Position numbers and translations under genes: made by a program. Below, in pieces: positions 1 through 7,034 of a DNA stretch of 8,024 nt. The first letter of the stretch is position 1. The number at the start of each line of letters is the position of its first letter. The DNA is from Porphyromonadaceae bacterium (GTDB lineage Bacteria; Bacteroidota; Bacteroidia; Bacteroidales; Tannerellaceae), in contig DOZP01000047.1 of assembly GCA_003517945.1 (NCBI GenBank), forward strand, positions 1 through 8,024, written 5' to 3'. A model generated the notes under the pieces. It was not told the origin of the DNA. It saw nothing but the letters and a program-made list of their open reading frames with translations, and ran no database searches.

Positions 1-1022
1 CCGTATGATTTTTCATTCAGGGAAATATCTTCGGTCACGATACCCGCTTCCATGGATGCTGCGACGGCTTCACGTATCACACGCCCCTCCTCCTGCAGGT
101 CAAATGCATATTCAAACATCAGAGCCGCAGATAAGATTGTAGCCAGCGGATTGGCGATATTCCGGCCGGCCGCCTGCGGATATGAACCGTGAATCGGTTC
201 AAATACGGAAGTATGGAGGCCCACAGAAGCAGAAGGAAGCATACCCAGCGAACCTGTTATGACGGAAGCCTCATCAGTCAGGATATCCCCAAACATATTT
301 TCCGTTACCATCACATCGAAACTTCCCGGCCACTGCACAAGCCGCATAGCTGCATTATCCACAAACATATATTCTGTTTCCACATCCGGAAAATCCGCGG
401 CGATCTTCTGTGCTACCTCCCGCCATAAACGCGATGTCGCCAATATGTTAGCCTTATCTATAACCGTCAGCTTCTTACGGCGTTTCATCGCATATCCGTA
501 TGCCAGGCGAACAATCCGGTCAATTTCCTCACGCGAATAAACACATGTGTCATAGGCGGTATTTCCGTCTTCGCTCCGTCCCTGCGGACGACCAAAATAA
601 AGACCTCCGGTCAGTTCACGGATACAAATCAGGTCAACCCCCTTAACCAGGTCGGCCCGTAAGGGCGACTTATGGGCTAACGACGGAAACGTCGTTACCG
701 GACGTATATTCGCGTACAAGCCCAGTTTCTTCCGCATGGCAAGCAACCCTTGTTCAGGACGTACCGTCGCGGCCGGATCATTATCATATTTAGGAGAACC
801 TATTGCGCCAAACAACACGGCATCACTATTCATACACAGCGCATGCGTCTCATCCGGATACGGATTACCGACAGCATCTATTGCACATGCGCCAACCAAA
901 GCCATTTCATAAGCCAGGCCGTGATTATACTTCTCACAAATTACTTTCACTACTTTCATGGCCTGTTCTATAATTTCAGGCCCAATACCATCTCCCGGTA
1001 ATACTGCTATATTTAAATTCAT
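1..1022 (-). CDS. leuB: 3-isopropylmalate dehydrogenase LeuB (3' end outside window)
   Basis: LeuB oxidises and decarboxylates (2R,3S)-3-isopropylmalate with NAD+ to 2-oxoisocaproate, the third leucine-specific step, in the cytoplasm. I see 340 codons, open to the window edge. The frame was followed codon by codon without a break. The N-terminus has the family's LPGDGIGPE motif (residues 8-16). [10 protein letters not shown] lies at 135-144, the catalytic Lys is probably K190, and the metal-binding aspartates are probably D222, D246 and D250. The cofactor-loop motif [18 protein letters not shown] follows at 275-292. Family members are about 350-360 residues, so only some 15 C-terminal residues should be missing. 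The ATG at 1022-1020 overlaps the mgsA stop as ATGA, so translation is probably coupled to mgsA. It is the last gene of the cluster that can be seen. If the neighbouring synthase makes citramalate, LeuB could also act on methylmalate. Identification is secure; substrate breadth is inferred. Confidence 0.97.
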   Translation of the reverse strand, partial: MNLNIAVLPGDGIGPEIIEQAMKVVKVICEKYNHGLAYEMALVGACAIDAVGNPYPDETHALCMNSDAVLFGAIGSPKYDNDPAATVRPEQGLLAMRKKLGLYANIRPVTTFPSLAHKSPLRADLVKGVDLICIRELTGGLYFGRPQGRSEDGNTAYDTCVYSREEIDRIVRLAYGYAMKRRKKLTVIDKANILATSRLWREVAQKIAADFPDVETEYMFVDNAAMRLVQWPGSFDVMVTENMFGDILTDEASVITGSLGMLPSASVGLHTSVFEPIHGSYPQAAGRNIANPLATILSAALMFEYAFDLQEEGRVIREAVAASMEAGIVTEDISLNEKSY

Positions 1023-1483
1023 TTACTTTCCAATCTATTAAAATGTACATACTTAGGTTCCATGGGCACATACGAATCATCATCCCACAACGTACTTGTT
1101 ATCATCAAATCGGCACTGTAACGGTTACAGGCAATCGGCACATTATGTACCCGGCACTGCCGCAACAACATTTGGATATCCGCTTCGTGAGGTTGGGGAT
1201 TCAGGTCGTCAATCAGAAATATAGCCAGATCTATTTCCTTCCGTACCACCATAGCCGCGATCTCCGCATCACCTCCCATCGGCCCGGAATGCATACATTT
1301 GATATTACATGTATCAATCCCTTTATCCTCATACGCTTTATTAATAAGTCCTCCCGTAGTCCCCGTGCATACCAGATTATGTTCGGACAAAAAATGCATA
1401 TTATGCACAGCCCATTCAATCATATCCGCTTTACGATTATCATGCGCCACAAGCGCAATTGTCAGTGTTCTGTTCATAGCCAT
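1019..1483 (-). CDS. mgsA: Methylglyoxal synthase MgsA
   Basis: MgsA converts dihydroxyacetone phosphate to methylglyoxal and phosphate, a bypass of lower glycolysis that relieves sugar-phosphate build-up and is typically inhibited by phosphate. The 154-residue product matches the family's usual ~150. From the ATG at 1483, the visible motifs are VAHD (H14), the phosphate-binding TGTTGG (40-45), SGPMGGD (66-72, with catalytic Asp72) and [12 protein letters not shown] (91-102, with H99 and D102). All the residues I associate with catalysis in E. coli MgsA (H19, D71, D91, H98, D101) have counterparts. A TTG upstream at 1498 lies inside the previous gene and is not preferred. ATG 1483 follows the previous stop by 4 nt, and ATG 1477 is an equally possible start. 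Neither has a clear Shine-Dalgarno. The stop overlaps the leuB start. The enzyme identity is clear. Its place inside a leucine operon is odd, and no pathway link to leucine is obvious. Confidence 0.93.
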   Translation of the reverse strand: MAMNRTLTIALVAHDNRKADMIEWAVHNMHFLSEHNLVCTGTTGGLINKAYEDKGIDTCNIKCMHSGPMGGDAEIAAMVVRKEIDLAIFLIDDLNPQPHEADIQMLLRQCRVHNVPIACNRYSADLMITSTLWDDDSYVPMEPKYVHFNRLESK

Positions 1484-1487
1484 TATC

Positions 1488-2996
1488 TTAATTTTCAATT
1501 TTATTAAGCATCTTCACCGTAGCTTTTATAGCCGCTTCGATCTGATCGGCATCCAATCCCCGCGTCTTAAACTCAACGCCTTCGTGATACCATGTGATGA
1601 TAGTTTGCACAAACGCATCCGTACGTCCTCCCGGGGGAATTGAAACCGCATAATTCGTAAGCATCGGAAACGGACGGTCCAGTGATTTGTAAATCTTACG
1701 TAAAGCACGCACAAAAGCGTCATACTGTCCGTCGCCCGTGGCCGTTTCCTCATAGTCCTTACCGTCAATTTCCACTTTCAGCGTAGCTACCGGCCGTAAT
1801 CCCTGCGCCAAAGATAATGAATAATTTAATATTTTTATCTTATTTTCCTGCATATCATAACGAAGGACATCCGAAATAATATAAGGCAGATCCTCCTGTG
1901 TTACGATCTCTTTCTTATCCCCAAGTTCTATCACCCGTTCCGTTACTTTACGCATGGATTCGTCATCAAGATCAATGCCTAACGCCTCCAGATTTTTACG
2001 AATATTCGCCTTGCCGGAAGTTTTACCTAAAGCGTATTCGCGCGTACGGCCGAAACGCTCCGGGATAAGTGAATTACAATAAAGATTATTTTTATTATCT
2101 CCATCGGCATGAACCCCCGCACACTGCGTAAAAACGTTCTCTCCGATGACAGGCTGGTTCGGGGATATACGTATACCGGAATACATCTCAACACTCTTGC
2201 TCACATGATTGATTTTATTTTCTATGACATTTGTTTTTTCTCTCAATTGATCATGGATCACGGCTATAACACTGCTCAACGACGCATTTCCCGCGCGTTC
2301 CCCAAGCCCGTTTATCGTTACATGGATACCTTTAATACCCGCGCGTACGGCAGAATAAACATTACCGACAGCTAAACCGTAATCGTTATGAGCGTGAAAA
2401 TCAAAATGTAATTCCGGATAACGCTCTATCATATCTTTACAATAAACATACGCCATTTCAGGATTCAGGACGCCCAGCGTATCGGGAAGCATAAAACGAT
2501 GTATGGGTAAAGATTTCAACGAGTCAACCATTTGATAGACATAATCGGGCGAATCCCGCATTCCTCCGGACCAGTCTTCAAGATATACATTGACGTCGAT
2601 GCCCATTTCGCGAGCCAGCTCAACCTGCCCTGAAATATCTTTTATATGCTGTTCGGGCGTCTTTTTCAACTGCTCCGTGACATGTTTAAAAGAGCCTTTG
2701 CACAACATGTTGACCACACGACATCCGGCCTCCCGGATCCACTGAAGAGACATACCGTTATCAATAAATCCCAGTACTTCCAGACGATCCAGAAATCCGG
2801 CTTTGACAGCCCATTCCGAAATCCGTTTAACCGATTCAAATTCTCCTTCGGACACACGGGCTGAAGCAATCTCAACACGATCTACATTCAACTCACTGAT
2901 CAACAAACGTGCAATAGACCGTTTCTCATGCGCGGAAAATGCAACTCCGTTCGTTTGTTCCCCATCCCGAAGGGTCGTGTCCAATATCTCTATCAT
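1488..2996 (-). CDS. Second LeuA-family synthase: (R)-citramalate or 2-isopropylmalate synthase
   Basis: This 502-residue protein belongs to the LeuA/CimA/homocitrate synthase family, which condenses acetyl-CoA with a 2-oxo acid. An HMGL-like TIM barrel fills the N-terminal part. It has [11 protein letters not shown] at 4-14 (D6, R10, D11), metal-ligand histidines in HAHNDYG (H201, H203), and NGLGERAGN at 229-237. A C-terminal LeuA-type regulatory domain follows (about 375-502), which in relatives binds the feedback inhibitor. It differs clearly from the LeuA in the same cluster (HAHNDYG instead of HCHNDLG), so it is a diverged paralogue rather than a recent duplicate. The substrate could be pyruvate, giving citramalate for isoleucine, or 2-oxoisovalerate; sequence reading alone does not decide. 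I chose ATG 2996, which starts directly at the family N-terminus ([14 protein letters not shown]). The alternative TTG at 3041 would add 15 unconserved residues. No Shine-Dalgarno is visible. It lies 53 nt after leuD and 4 nt before mgsA. Confidence 0.9.
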   Translation of the reverse strand: MIEILDTTLRDGEQTNGVAFSAHEKRSIARLLISELNVDRVEIASARVSEGEFESVKRISEWAVKAGFLDRLEVLGFIDNGMSLQWIREAGCRVVNMLCKGSFKHVTEQLKKTPEQHIKDISGQVELAREMGIDVNVYLEDWSGGMRDSPDYVYQMVDSLKSLPIHRFMLPDTLGVLNPEMAYVYCKDMIERYPELHFDFHAHNDYGLAVGNVYSAVRAGIKGIHVTINGLGERAGNASLSSVIAVIHDQLREKTNVIENKINHVSKSVEMYSGIRISPNQPVIGENVFTQCAGVHADGDNKNNLYCNSLIPERFGRTREYALGKTSGKANIRKNLEALGIDLDDESMRKVTERVIELGDKKEIVTQEDLPYIISDVLRYDMQENKIKILNYSLSLAQGLRPVATLKVEIDGKDYEETATGDGQYDAFVRALRKIYKSLDRPFPMLTNYAVSIPPGGRTDAFVQTIITWYHEGVEFKTRGLDADQIEAAIKATVKMLNKIEN

Positions 2997-3049
2997 ACTA
3001 TTATTTTTTACTACTGTTTTTATCTTCTGTAAATACGGCAAATCATTTT

Positions 3050-3658
3050 TTATAAAAAAGCATTCGAAACAGTTTGGCTTTTCTCATACGCCTCTATCTT
3101 CGCTTGATTCGCCAGCAAAAAATCGATATCATCCAATCCATTCATCAGACAATGCTTTTTATATCCGTCTATTTCAAACTGTTCGCTCCTGCCTGTAGCC
3201 AGATTGGTGATTGTCTGTTCCGGAAGATTTACTTCAATTTTTGTCTCCGGATCCTTAGAAATCGAATCAAAAAGTTCCGCAAGATATGCTTCGCTCACAA
3301 CCACCGGCAGCACCCCGTTATTCAATTCATTGTTTTTATGAATATCCGCAAAAAAACTTGATACCACTACGCGAAACCCATATCCTGCAATGGCCCATGC
3401 GGCATGTTCCCGGCTGGAACCACTTCCGAAATTTTTTCCGGCAACCAATATTTTACCGCTGTACCTCGGATCGTTTAATACAAATGACGCAATCTTATTG
3501 CCCTGCTTATCATAACGCCAGTCACGAAACAGATTCTCACCAAATCCTTCTTTCGTTGTCGCTTTCAGAAAACGGGCAGGAACAATCTGGTCAGTATCCA
3601 CATTTTCCAAAGGAAGAGGAATACATGTACTGCATAATACTCCGAATTTTTCTTTCAT
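3050..3658 (-). CDS. leuD: 3-isopropylmalate dehydratase small subunit LeuD
   Basis: LeuD is the swivelling small subunit of isopropylmalate isomerase. It pairs with LeuC to convert 2-isopropylmalate to 3-isopropylmalate through 2-isopropylmaleate, in the cytoplasm. The 202-residue length matches the bacterial small subunit (about 200). Visible family features are the N-terminal ENVDTDQIVPARFLK (18-32), the substrate-recognition segment NFGSGSSREHA (76-86), AIAGYGFRVVVSSFFADI (89-106) and NNGVLPV (113-119). The ATG at 3658 is preceded by an A/T-rich stretch with no Shine-Dalgarno, which is common in Bacteroidota. It begins 39 nt after leuC, consistent with co-transcription and with the need for equal amounts of the two subunits. 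If citramalate is made by the next gene, this enzyme pair could also isomerise it. Intact; identification is secure. Confidence 0.97.
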   Translation of the reverse strand: MKEKFGVLCSTCIPLPLENVDTDQIVPARFLKATTKEGFGENLFRDWRYDKQGNKIASFVLNDPRYSGKILVAGKNFGSGSSREHAAWAIAGYGFRVVVSSFFADIHKNNELNNGVLPVVVSEAYLAELFDSISKDPETKIEVNLPEQTITNLATGRSEQFEIDGYKKHCLMNGLDDIDFLLANQAKIEAYEKSQTVSNAFL

Positions 3659-3697
3659 TTTTATTTCGTTGTTTAAATAATATTTTAATCGTACCTG

Positions 3698-5092
3698 CTA
3701 TAACATTGTTCTCGGATCCGTCACTTTTCCGGTGACCGCGGCAGCGGCGGCTACAAGAGGGCTGGCAAGCATCGTTCTCGCGCCGGGCCCCTGACGGCCT
3801 TCAAAATTCCGGTTAGACGTTGAAACCGAATATTTCCCGGCAGGTATTTTATCATCATTCATTGCCAGACAGGCGGAACAACCGGGCTGTCTCAACTCAA
3901 ATCCGGCTTCTTCAAATATCTTATCAAGCCCTTCTTCACGAATCTGCGCATCTACCATCCAGGATCCGGGAACAAGCCATGCCGTCACGGCGGGATCCTT
4001 CTTTCGGCCTTTCACAATGGAAGCAAATTCCCTGAAATCTTCGATACGCCCGTTTGTACAAGAACCGATAAACACATAATCAACAGGCTTCCCGATCAAT
4101 AAGTCACCTTCTTTAAATCCCATATAATCGAGCGACCTCTGATAAGACACACGGCCTGCTTCGGGCATGGCCTCAGCCGAAGGGATCGTCTGGGTGAGAC
4201 CGGTTCCCATTCCGGGATTCGTTCCATACGTAATCATGGGTTCAATATCTTCGGCCCTAAAACTAACCTCCTTATCAAAAACCGCATCCGCTTCGCTCTT
4301 CAGTGTCTTCCAATAAGCCATTGCCTTTTCCCACGCTTCTCCCTGAGGCGCATACTCACGTCCGCGGATATAAGCAAATGTTTTTTCATCAGGGGCAATC
4401 ATCCCTCCCCGGGCTCCCATCTCGATAGACAAGTTACACAACGTGAACCGTCCTTCCATCGTAAGATTACGAACCACCGAACCGGCATATTCCACAAAAT
4501 AACCGGTCGCACCCCCGGTTGTCATTTCAGATATGACATACAAGGCTACATCTTTTGCCGTTACCCCTTTACCCAGTTCTCCTTCAATACTGATACGCAT
4601 CGTTTTAGGCTTTTGTTGCAGGATACACTGGGAAGCAAGCACCATTTCAACCTCGCTTGTCCCTATACCAAATGCGACAGCGCCCATCGCTCCGTGTGTA
4701 GAAGTATGACTGTCTCCGCAGACGATCGTCATGCCGGGAAGCGTCAATCCGCGTTCCGGGCCTACTACATGAATAATGCCGTTCTTCGGATGCATCATGC
4801 CAAAATAAGTCAGGCCGAAATCTTTCGTATTTCTCTCCAATGCATCCACCTGCGTTTTAGATACCGGATCTTCTATCGGTTTATCCTGATCGTGGGTAGG
4901 CGTATTGTGATCAGGCATGCAAAAAATACGTTCAGGGCGAAACGGCTTCAATCCCCGTTCGCGGAGCCCGTCGAATGCCTGAGGGCTCGTCACTTCATGA
5001 CAATATAACCTGTCAATGTATAGCTGAGTGGGACCATTCTCTACTATTTCAACAACATGAGAGTCCCAGATTTTATCAAACAATGTTTTCAT
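3698..5092 (-). CDS. leuC: 3-isopropylmalate dehydratase large subunit LeuC
   Basis: LeuC is the aconitase-superfamily large subunit of isopropylmalate isomerase and carries the catalytic [4Fe-4S] cluster. The 464-residue length matches bacterial LeuC (about 465-470). The three cluster cysteines are visible: C345 in FIGSCTNGR, and C405 and C408 in PGCSAC. Other family signatures are DHNTPTHDQ (61-69), [21 protein letters not shown] (124-144), [13 protein letters not shown] (227-239) and [18 protein letters not shown] (425-442). The ATG at 5092 gives the standard N-terminus ([13 protein letters not shown]), and no earlier in-frame start is needed. It follows leuA by 57 nt and precedes leuD by 39 nt. 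The iron-sulfur cluster makes the enzyme oxygen-sensitive, which suits a gut or other anoxic Bacteroidales lifestyle, though that link is only inference. Intact; nothing unusual in the protein. Confidence 0.98.
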   Translation of the reverse strand: MKTLFDKIWDSHVVEIVENGPTQLYIDRLYCHEVTSPQAFDGLRERGLKPFRPERIFCMPDHNTPTHDQDKPIEDPVSKTQVDALERNTKDFGLTYFGMMHPKNGIIHVVGPERGLTLPGMTIVCGDSHTSTHGAMGAVAFGIGTSEVEMVLASQCILQQKPKTMRISIEGELGKGVTAKDVALYVISEMTTGGATGYFVEYAGSVVRNLTMEGRFTLCNLSIEMGARGGMIAPDEKTFAYIRGREYAPQGEAWEKAMAYWKTLKSEADAVFDKEVSFRAEDIEPMITYGTNPGMGTGLTQTIPSAEAMPEAGRVSYQRSLDYMGFKEGDLLIGKPVDYVFIGSCTNGRIEDFREFASIVKGRKKDPAVTAWLVPGSWMVDAQIREEGLDKIFEEAGFELRQPGCSACLAMNDDKIPAGKYSVSTSNRNFEGRQGPGARTMLASPLVAAAAAVTGKVTDPRTML

Positions 5093-5149
5093 ATACCGTT
5101 TTTTTTACAAATATATAATTAGATAACCATAAATTCTATCCGACTGGTT

Positions 5150-6643
5150 TCATTTAACAAATTTATTAATCGCATCAATAAAGGCTTCTACCGATGCTGC
5201 GATGATATCGGTGTTAGCCGCAAAACCGTAATAGACATTTCCGTCATACGCCACCTGCATGTGCACCTTTCCCACATCATCACTACCCTTATTTATCGCC
5301 TGAATCAGAAACTCCTGGATCGTCATTTGGCGATGTATGATCATCTTAACCGCTTTTATAGCGGCATCAACAGGGCCATTACCCGAAGCGGCAGCCTCAA
5401 ACTTTTCACCCGCAATATTCAGGCAAACGCTTGCGACCGAAAGCACTCCGACGCCCGAAGTTACCTGAAGATATTCCAGTTTAATACGGTGCGTAGCCTT
5501 GCGTCCTTCGCCTACAAGCATCAGGACGTCATCATCACTGACATCCTTTTTGCGGTCTGCCAACTTCAGAAAATCCTGATATACCTTATCCAGTTTTTCC
5601 TGTTCCAATTCTACTCCAAGCATATGGAGGCGATGTTTCAATGCCGCACGCCCGCTGCGCGCCGTCAGCACAATTGAATTGTCGTCGATCCCGACATCTT
5701 TGGGATTTATTATTTCATACGTCTGTACATTCTTCAGGACACCATCCTGATGGATACCCGAAGAATGGGCAAATGCGTTTCGCCCGACAATCGCTTTGTT
5801 CGGCTGAACAGGCATATTCATCAGGCTCGATACCATACGGCTTGTGGAATAGATTTTCTGCGTATTGATATTTGTTTCTATACCGAGATGCTTATGACAT
5901 TTCAGGATCATGGCGACTTCTTCCAGCGAAGTATTTCCGGCGCGCTCTCCTATTCCGTTGATCGTTACCTCTGCCTGGCGGGCGCCATTTGCGATACCGG
6001 CAATTGTATTGGCCGTAGCCATCCCCAGGTCGTTATGGCAATGCGTAGAGATAATCGCCTTATCAATACCGTCTACATGCTCCATCAGGTATTTTATTTT
6101 CGCTCCGAACTCCGAAGGCAGACAATAGCCCGTAGTATCAGGAATATTAACAACCGTTGCCCCGGCTTTTATGACCGCTTCCACAACACGCGCCAGATAT
6201 TCATTATCCGTACGGCCTGCATCTTCGCAATAAAACTCCACATCTTCCACATATTTCTTCGCATACCGCGTAGCCGCCGCAGCACGTTCCAGTATCTCTT
6301 CCTGCGTAGAATTAAACTTATACTTTATATGGTATTCGGATGTACCGATACCCGTATGTATACGCTTACGCTTGGCATACTTCAACGCTTCGGCCGCTAC
6401 ATCAATATCTCTTTCCACGCCCCGTGTCAATGCGCAGATCACAGGCCAGGTAACTGCCTTCGATATTTCTACCACCGAGTTAAAATCACCCGGGCTCGAA
6501 ACCGGAAACCCGGCTTCTATGATATCGACCCCTAACGATTCAAGCGCCTTTGCCACCTGTATTTTCTCAACCGTATTCAACTGACATCCGGGCACCTGTT
6601 CTCCATCCCGCAAAGTCGTGTCAAAAATAAATAATCTATCCAT
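5150..6643 (-). CDS. leuA: 2-isopropylmalate synthase LeuA
   Basis: LeuA condenses acetyl-CoA with 2-oxoisovalerate to (2S)-2-isopropylmalate, the committed step to leucine. The 497-residue protein has the HMGL-like catalytic barrel with [13 protein letters not shown] (7-19; metal ligand D8, catalytic R12, likely D13), [14 protein letters not shown] (199-212; metal ligands H201 and H203) and [15 protein letters not shown] (229-243). The linker contains [11 protein letters not shown], and a C-terminal regulatory domain (about 390-497), where leucine binds in studied members, completes the protein. The ATG at 6643 gives the expected N-terminus and has a good AAGGGAG Shine-Dalgarno 7 nt upstream, unlike leuD and mgsA. 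It is the first structural gene after the leader peptide and terminator, so its transcription is probably set by attenuation as well as by feedback inhibition of the enzyme. Compared with the second synthase downstream it looks like the canonical LeuA. Confidence 0.97.
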   Translation of the reverse strand: MDRLFIFDTTLRDGEQVPGCQLNTVEKIQVAKALESLGVDIIEAGFPVSSPGDFNSVVEISKAVTWPVICALTRGVERDIDVAAEALKYAKRKRIHTGIGTSEYHIKYKFNSTQEEILERAAAATRYAKKYVEDVEFYCEDAGRTDNEYLARVVEAVIKAGATVVNIPDTTGYCLPSEFGAKIKYLMEHVDGIDKAIISTHCHNDLGMATANTIAGIANGARQAEVTINGIGERAGNTSLEEVAMILKCHKHLGIETNINTQKIYSTSRMVSSLMNMPVQPNKAIVGRNAFAHSSGIHQDGVLKNVQTYEIINPKDVGIDDNSIVLTARSGRAALKHRLHMLGVELEQEKLDKVYQDFLKLADRKKDVSDDDVLMLVGEGRKATHRIKLEYLQVTSGVGVLSVASVCLNIAGEKFEAAASGNGPVDAAIKAVKMIIHRQMTIQEFLIQAINKGSDDVGKVHMQVAYDGNVYYGFAANTDIIAASVEAFIDAINKFVK

Positions 6644-6650
6644 AGATGTT

Positions 6651-6657
6651 CTCCCTT
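6651..6657 (-). promoter_or_regulatory. Shine-Dalgarno of leuA
   Basis: AAGGGAG on the minus strand ends 7 nt before the leuA ATG at 6643. It supports that start. It stands out because most other starts in this cluster have no recognisable Shine-Dalgarno. Confidence 0.7.
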
Positions 6658-6663
6658 CATTTA

Positions 6664-6708
6664 TTATCTGATTTCAAAACGCAATAAAAGTTCAATAAAC
6701 TTTTTCAT
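6664..6708 (-). CDS. Possible 14-codon leucine-rich micro-ORF before leuA
   Basis: An ATG at 6708 opens a 14-codon [17 protein letters not shown], ending in TAA TAA 20 nt before the leuA start. It has three consecutive leucine codons (CTT TTA TTG at 6690-6682). It lies after the leader terminator, so it would only be on read-through mRNA that reaches leuA. A GAGG 14 nt upstream of its ATG is too far for a good ribosome site. An A/U-rich 7-bp hairpin (6686-6692 with 6698-6704) overlaps its leucine codons. It might be a second leucine-sensing or translation-coupling element, or simply a chance ORF in AT-rich DNA. Nothing shows that it is translated. Confidence 0.3.
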   Translation of the reverse strand: MKKFIELLLRFEIR

Positions 6709-6726
6709 GACAACAATCAATACCTC

Positions 6727-6766
6727 AAAAAAAAACCTTTCTCATCATCATCGTGAGAAAGGTTTT
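6727..6766 (-). terminator. Intrinsic terminator (attenuator) in the leuA leader
   Basis: On the minus strand, AAAACCTTTCTCA (6766-6754) pairs perfectly with TGAGAAAGGTTTT (6744-6732) across a 9-nt loop. A run of nine T (6735-6727) overlaps the foot of the stem and continues past it. This is a strong Rho-independent terminator lying 31 nt after the leader peptide stop and 83 nt before leuA. A terminator between a promoter and its structural gene, preceded by a leucine-codon leader, is best explained as a regulated attenuator. The loop contains GATGATGA, of no known role. Confidence 0.93.
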
Positions 6767-6796
6767 ATATATCCTGTTTACATACATGCGCATATC

Positions 6797-6892
6797 TCAC
6801 TTCCCATTTCGCCGTAAGAGCAACAAAATAGAAATAATATCAATATGAATATTCAAACCGTTATGTAATATACGCTGTACCATAATCATCAT
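6797..6892 (-). CDS. Leucine/isoleucine-rich leader peptide of the leu operon
   Basis: This 31-codon ORF runs from ATG 6892 to TGA 6797-6799. It contains four consecutive leucine codons (TTG TTG CTC TTA, residues 23-26). Residues 15-26 read IHIDIISILLLL, so nine of twelve are Ile or Leu, and RRNGK follows to the end. Its peptide is unlikely to have a function of its own; the act of translating it would sense charged tRNA-Leu, and perhaps tRNA-Ile, and so decide whether the terminator 31 nt downstream forms. It sits between a promoter and leuA, where leu leader peptides lie in enterobacteria. ATGs at 6889 and 6883 are in-frame alternatives, and no Shine-Dalgarno is present. The first ATG lies only 10 nt after the -7 element, so the mRNA may be almost leaderless. 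It is functionally analogous to leuL, but I see no evidence of homology and give no symbol. Confidence 0.85.
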   Translation of the reverse strand: MMIMVQRILHNGLNIHIDIISILLLLRRNGK

Positions 6893-6901
6893 TTTTGCGA
6901 T

Positions 6902-6934
6902 GCAAAGATATATACTATTTTTTAATCTGCAAAA
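6902..6934 (-). promoter_or_regulatory. Bacteroidota-type promoter of the leu operon
   Basis: On the minus strand TTTG (6933-6930, within TTTTG) is followed after 19 bp by TATCTTTG (6910-6903), matching the Bacteroidota sigma-ABfr consensus TTTG, 19-21 bp, TAnnTTTG. It faces leuA and lies directly before the leader peptide. Transcription would start near 6895-6898. The surrounding DNA is AT-rich, but no other match of this quality is visible in the gap. Confidence 0.82.
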
Positions 6935-6942
6935 TAATTCAA

Positions 6943-6962
6943 AACTTTTTCCGAACTTTTTC
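6943..6962 (-). repeat. Direct repeat of 9 bp upstream of the leu promoter
   Basis: GAAAAAGTT occurs twice on the minus strand (6962-6954 and 6951-6943), with starts 11 bp apart, about one helical turn. It lies some 45-67 bp upstream of the predicted transcription start. It could be an A-tract UP-like element contacting RNA polymerase or a pair of half-sites for a regulator. It may also be chance in AT-rich DNA. Confidence 0.4.
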
Positions 6963-6980
6963 TTACAAACCGAAAGAATT

Positions 6981-7020
6981 AGCCGGATTATCTTTATATT
7001 TTAAAAGAATTACTCCGGCT
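6981..7020 (-). terminator. Hairpin after ilvC, probable terminator
   Basis: AGCCGGA (7020-7014) pairs with TCCGGCT (6987-6981), with an inner TCTTT/AAAGA pairing (7008-7004 with 6995-6991). It begins 14 nt after the ilvC stop. The following AATTCTTTCGGTTTG is only moderately T-rich, so termination may be partial. It suggests that ilvC transcripts end here and that leuA starts from its own promoter. Confidence 0.5.
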
Positions 7021-7034
7021 ATATCTTATCTTTA

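Larger units (their letters stand above)
6727..6896 (-). promoter_or_regulatory. Leucine/isoleucine-responsive transcription attenuator
   Basis: This is the whole leader transcript from the predicted start of transcription to the T tract. A possible antiterminator pairs GTGAGA (6800-6795, overlapping the leader peptide stop) with TCTCAC (6758-6753), which forms part of the 5' arm of the terminator. A ribosome that finishes the leader peptide would cover GTGAGA and let the terminator form. A ribosome stalled at the leucine codons (6826-6815) would leave it free. This matches the logic of leader-peptide attenuation. The competing helix is only 6 bp, so the exact antiterminator needs RNA folding; the existence of the attenuator is much surer than its alternative fold. 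Confidence 0.8.

Noticed and set aside
1484..1498. TTG at 1498 as the mgsA start.
   Set aside because: It lies inside the end of the preceding gene, and ATGs at 1483 and 1477 fit the family length better.
2997..3041. TTG at 3041 as the start of the second synthase.
   Set aside because: It adds 15 residues unlike the family; the ATG at 2996 begins exactly at the conserved N-terminus.
5093..5149. TATATTTG in the leuA-leuC gap resembles a Bacteroidota -7 element, hinting at an internal promoter.
   Set aside because: No TTTG or TTG lies 19-21 bp upstream, and the gap is short and AT-rich, so the motif is likely chance.
5750..6535. A 261-codon open frame on the plus strand opposite leuA.
   Set aside because: The opposite frame is a well-conserved leuA; the plus-strand translation has no recognisable domain and is a shadow of it, as are the other plus-strand frames.
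6786..6793. Palindrome ATGCGCAT between the leader peptide and the terminator.
   Set aside because: It is only 8 bp with no loop for a hairpin and no second copy, so neither a structure nor an operator can be argued.
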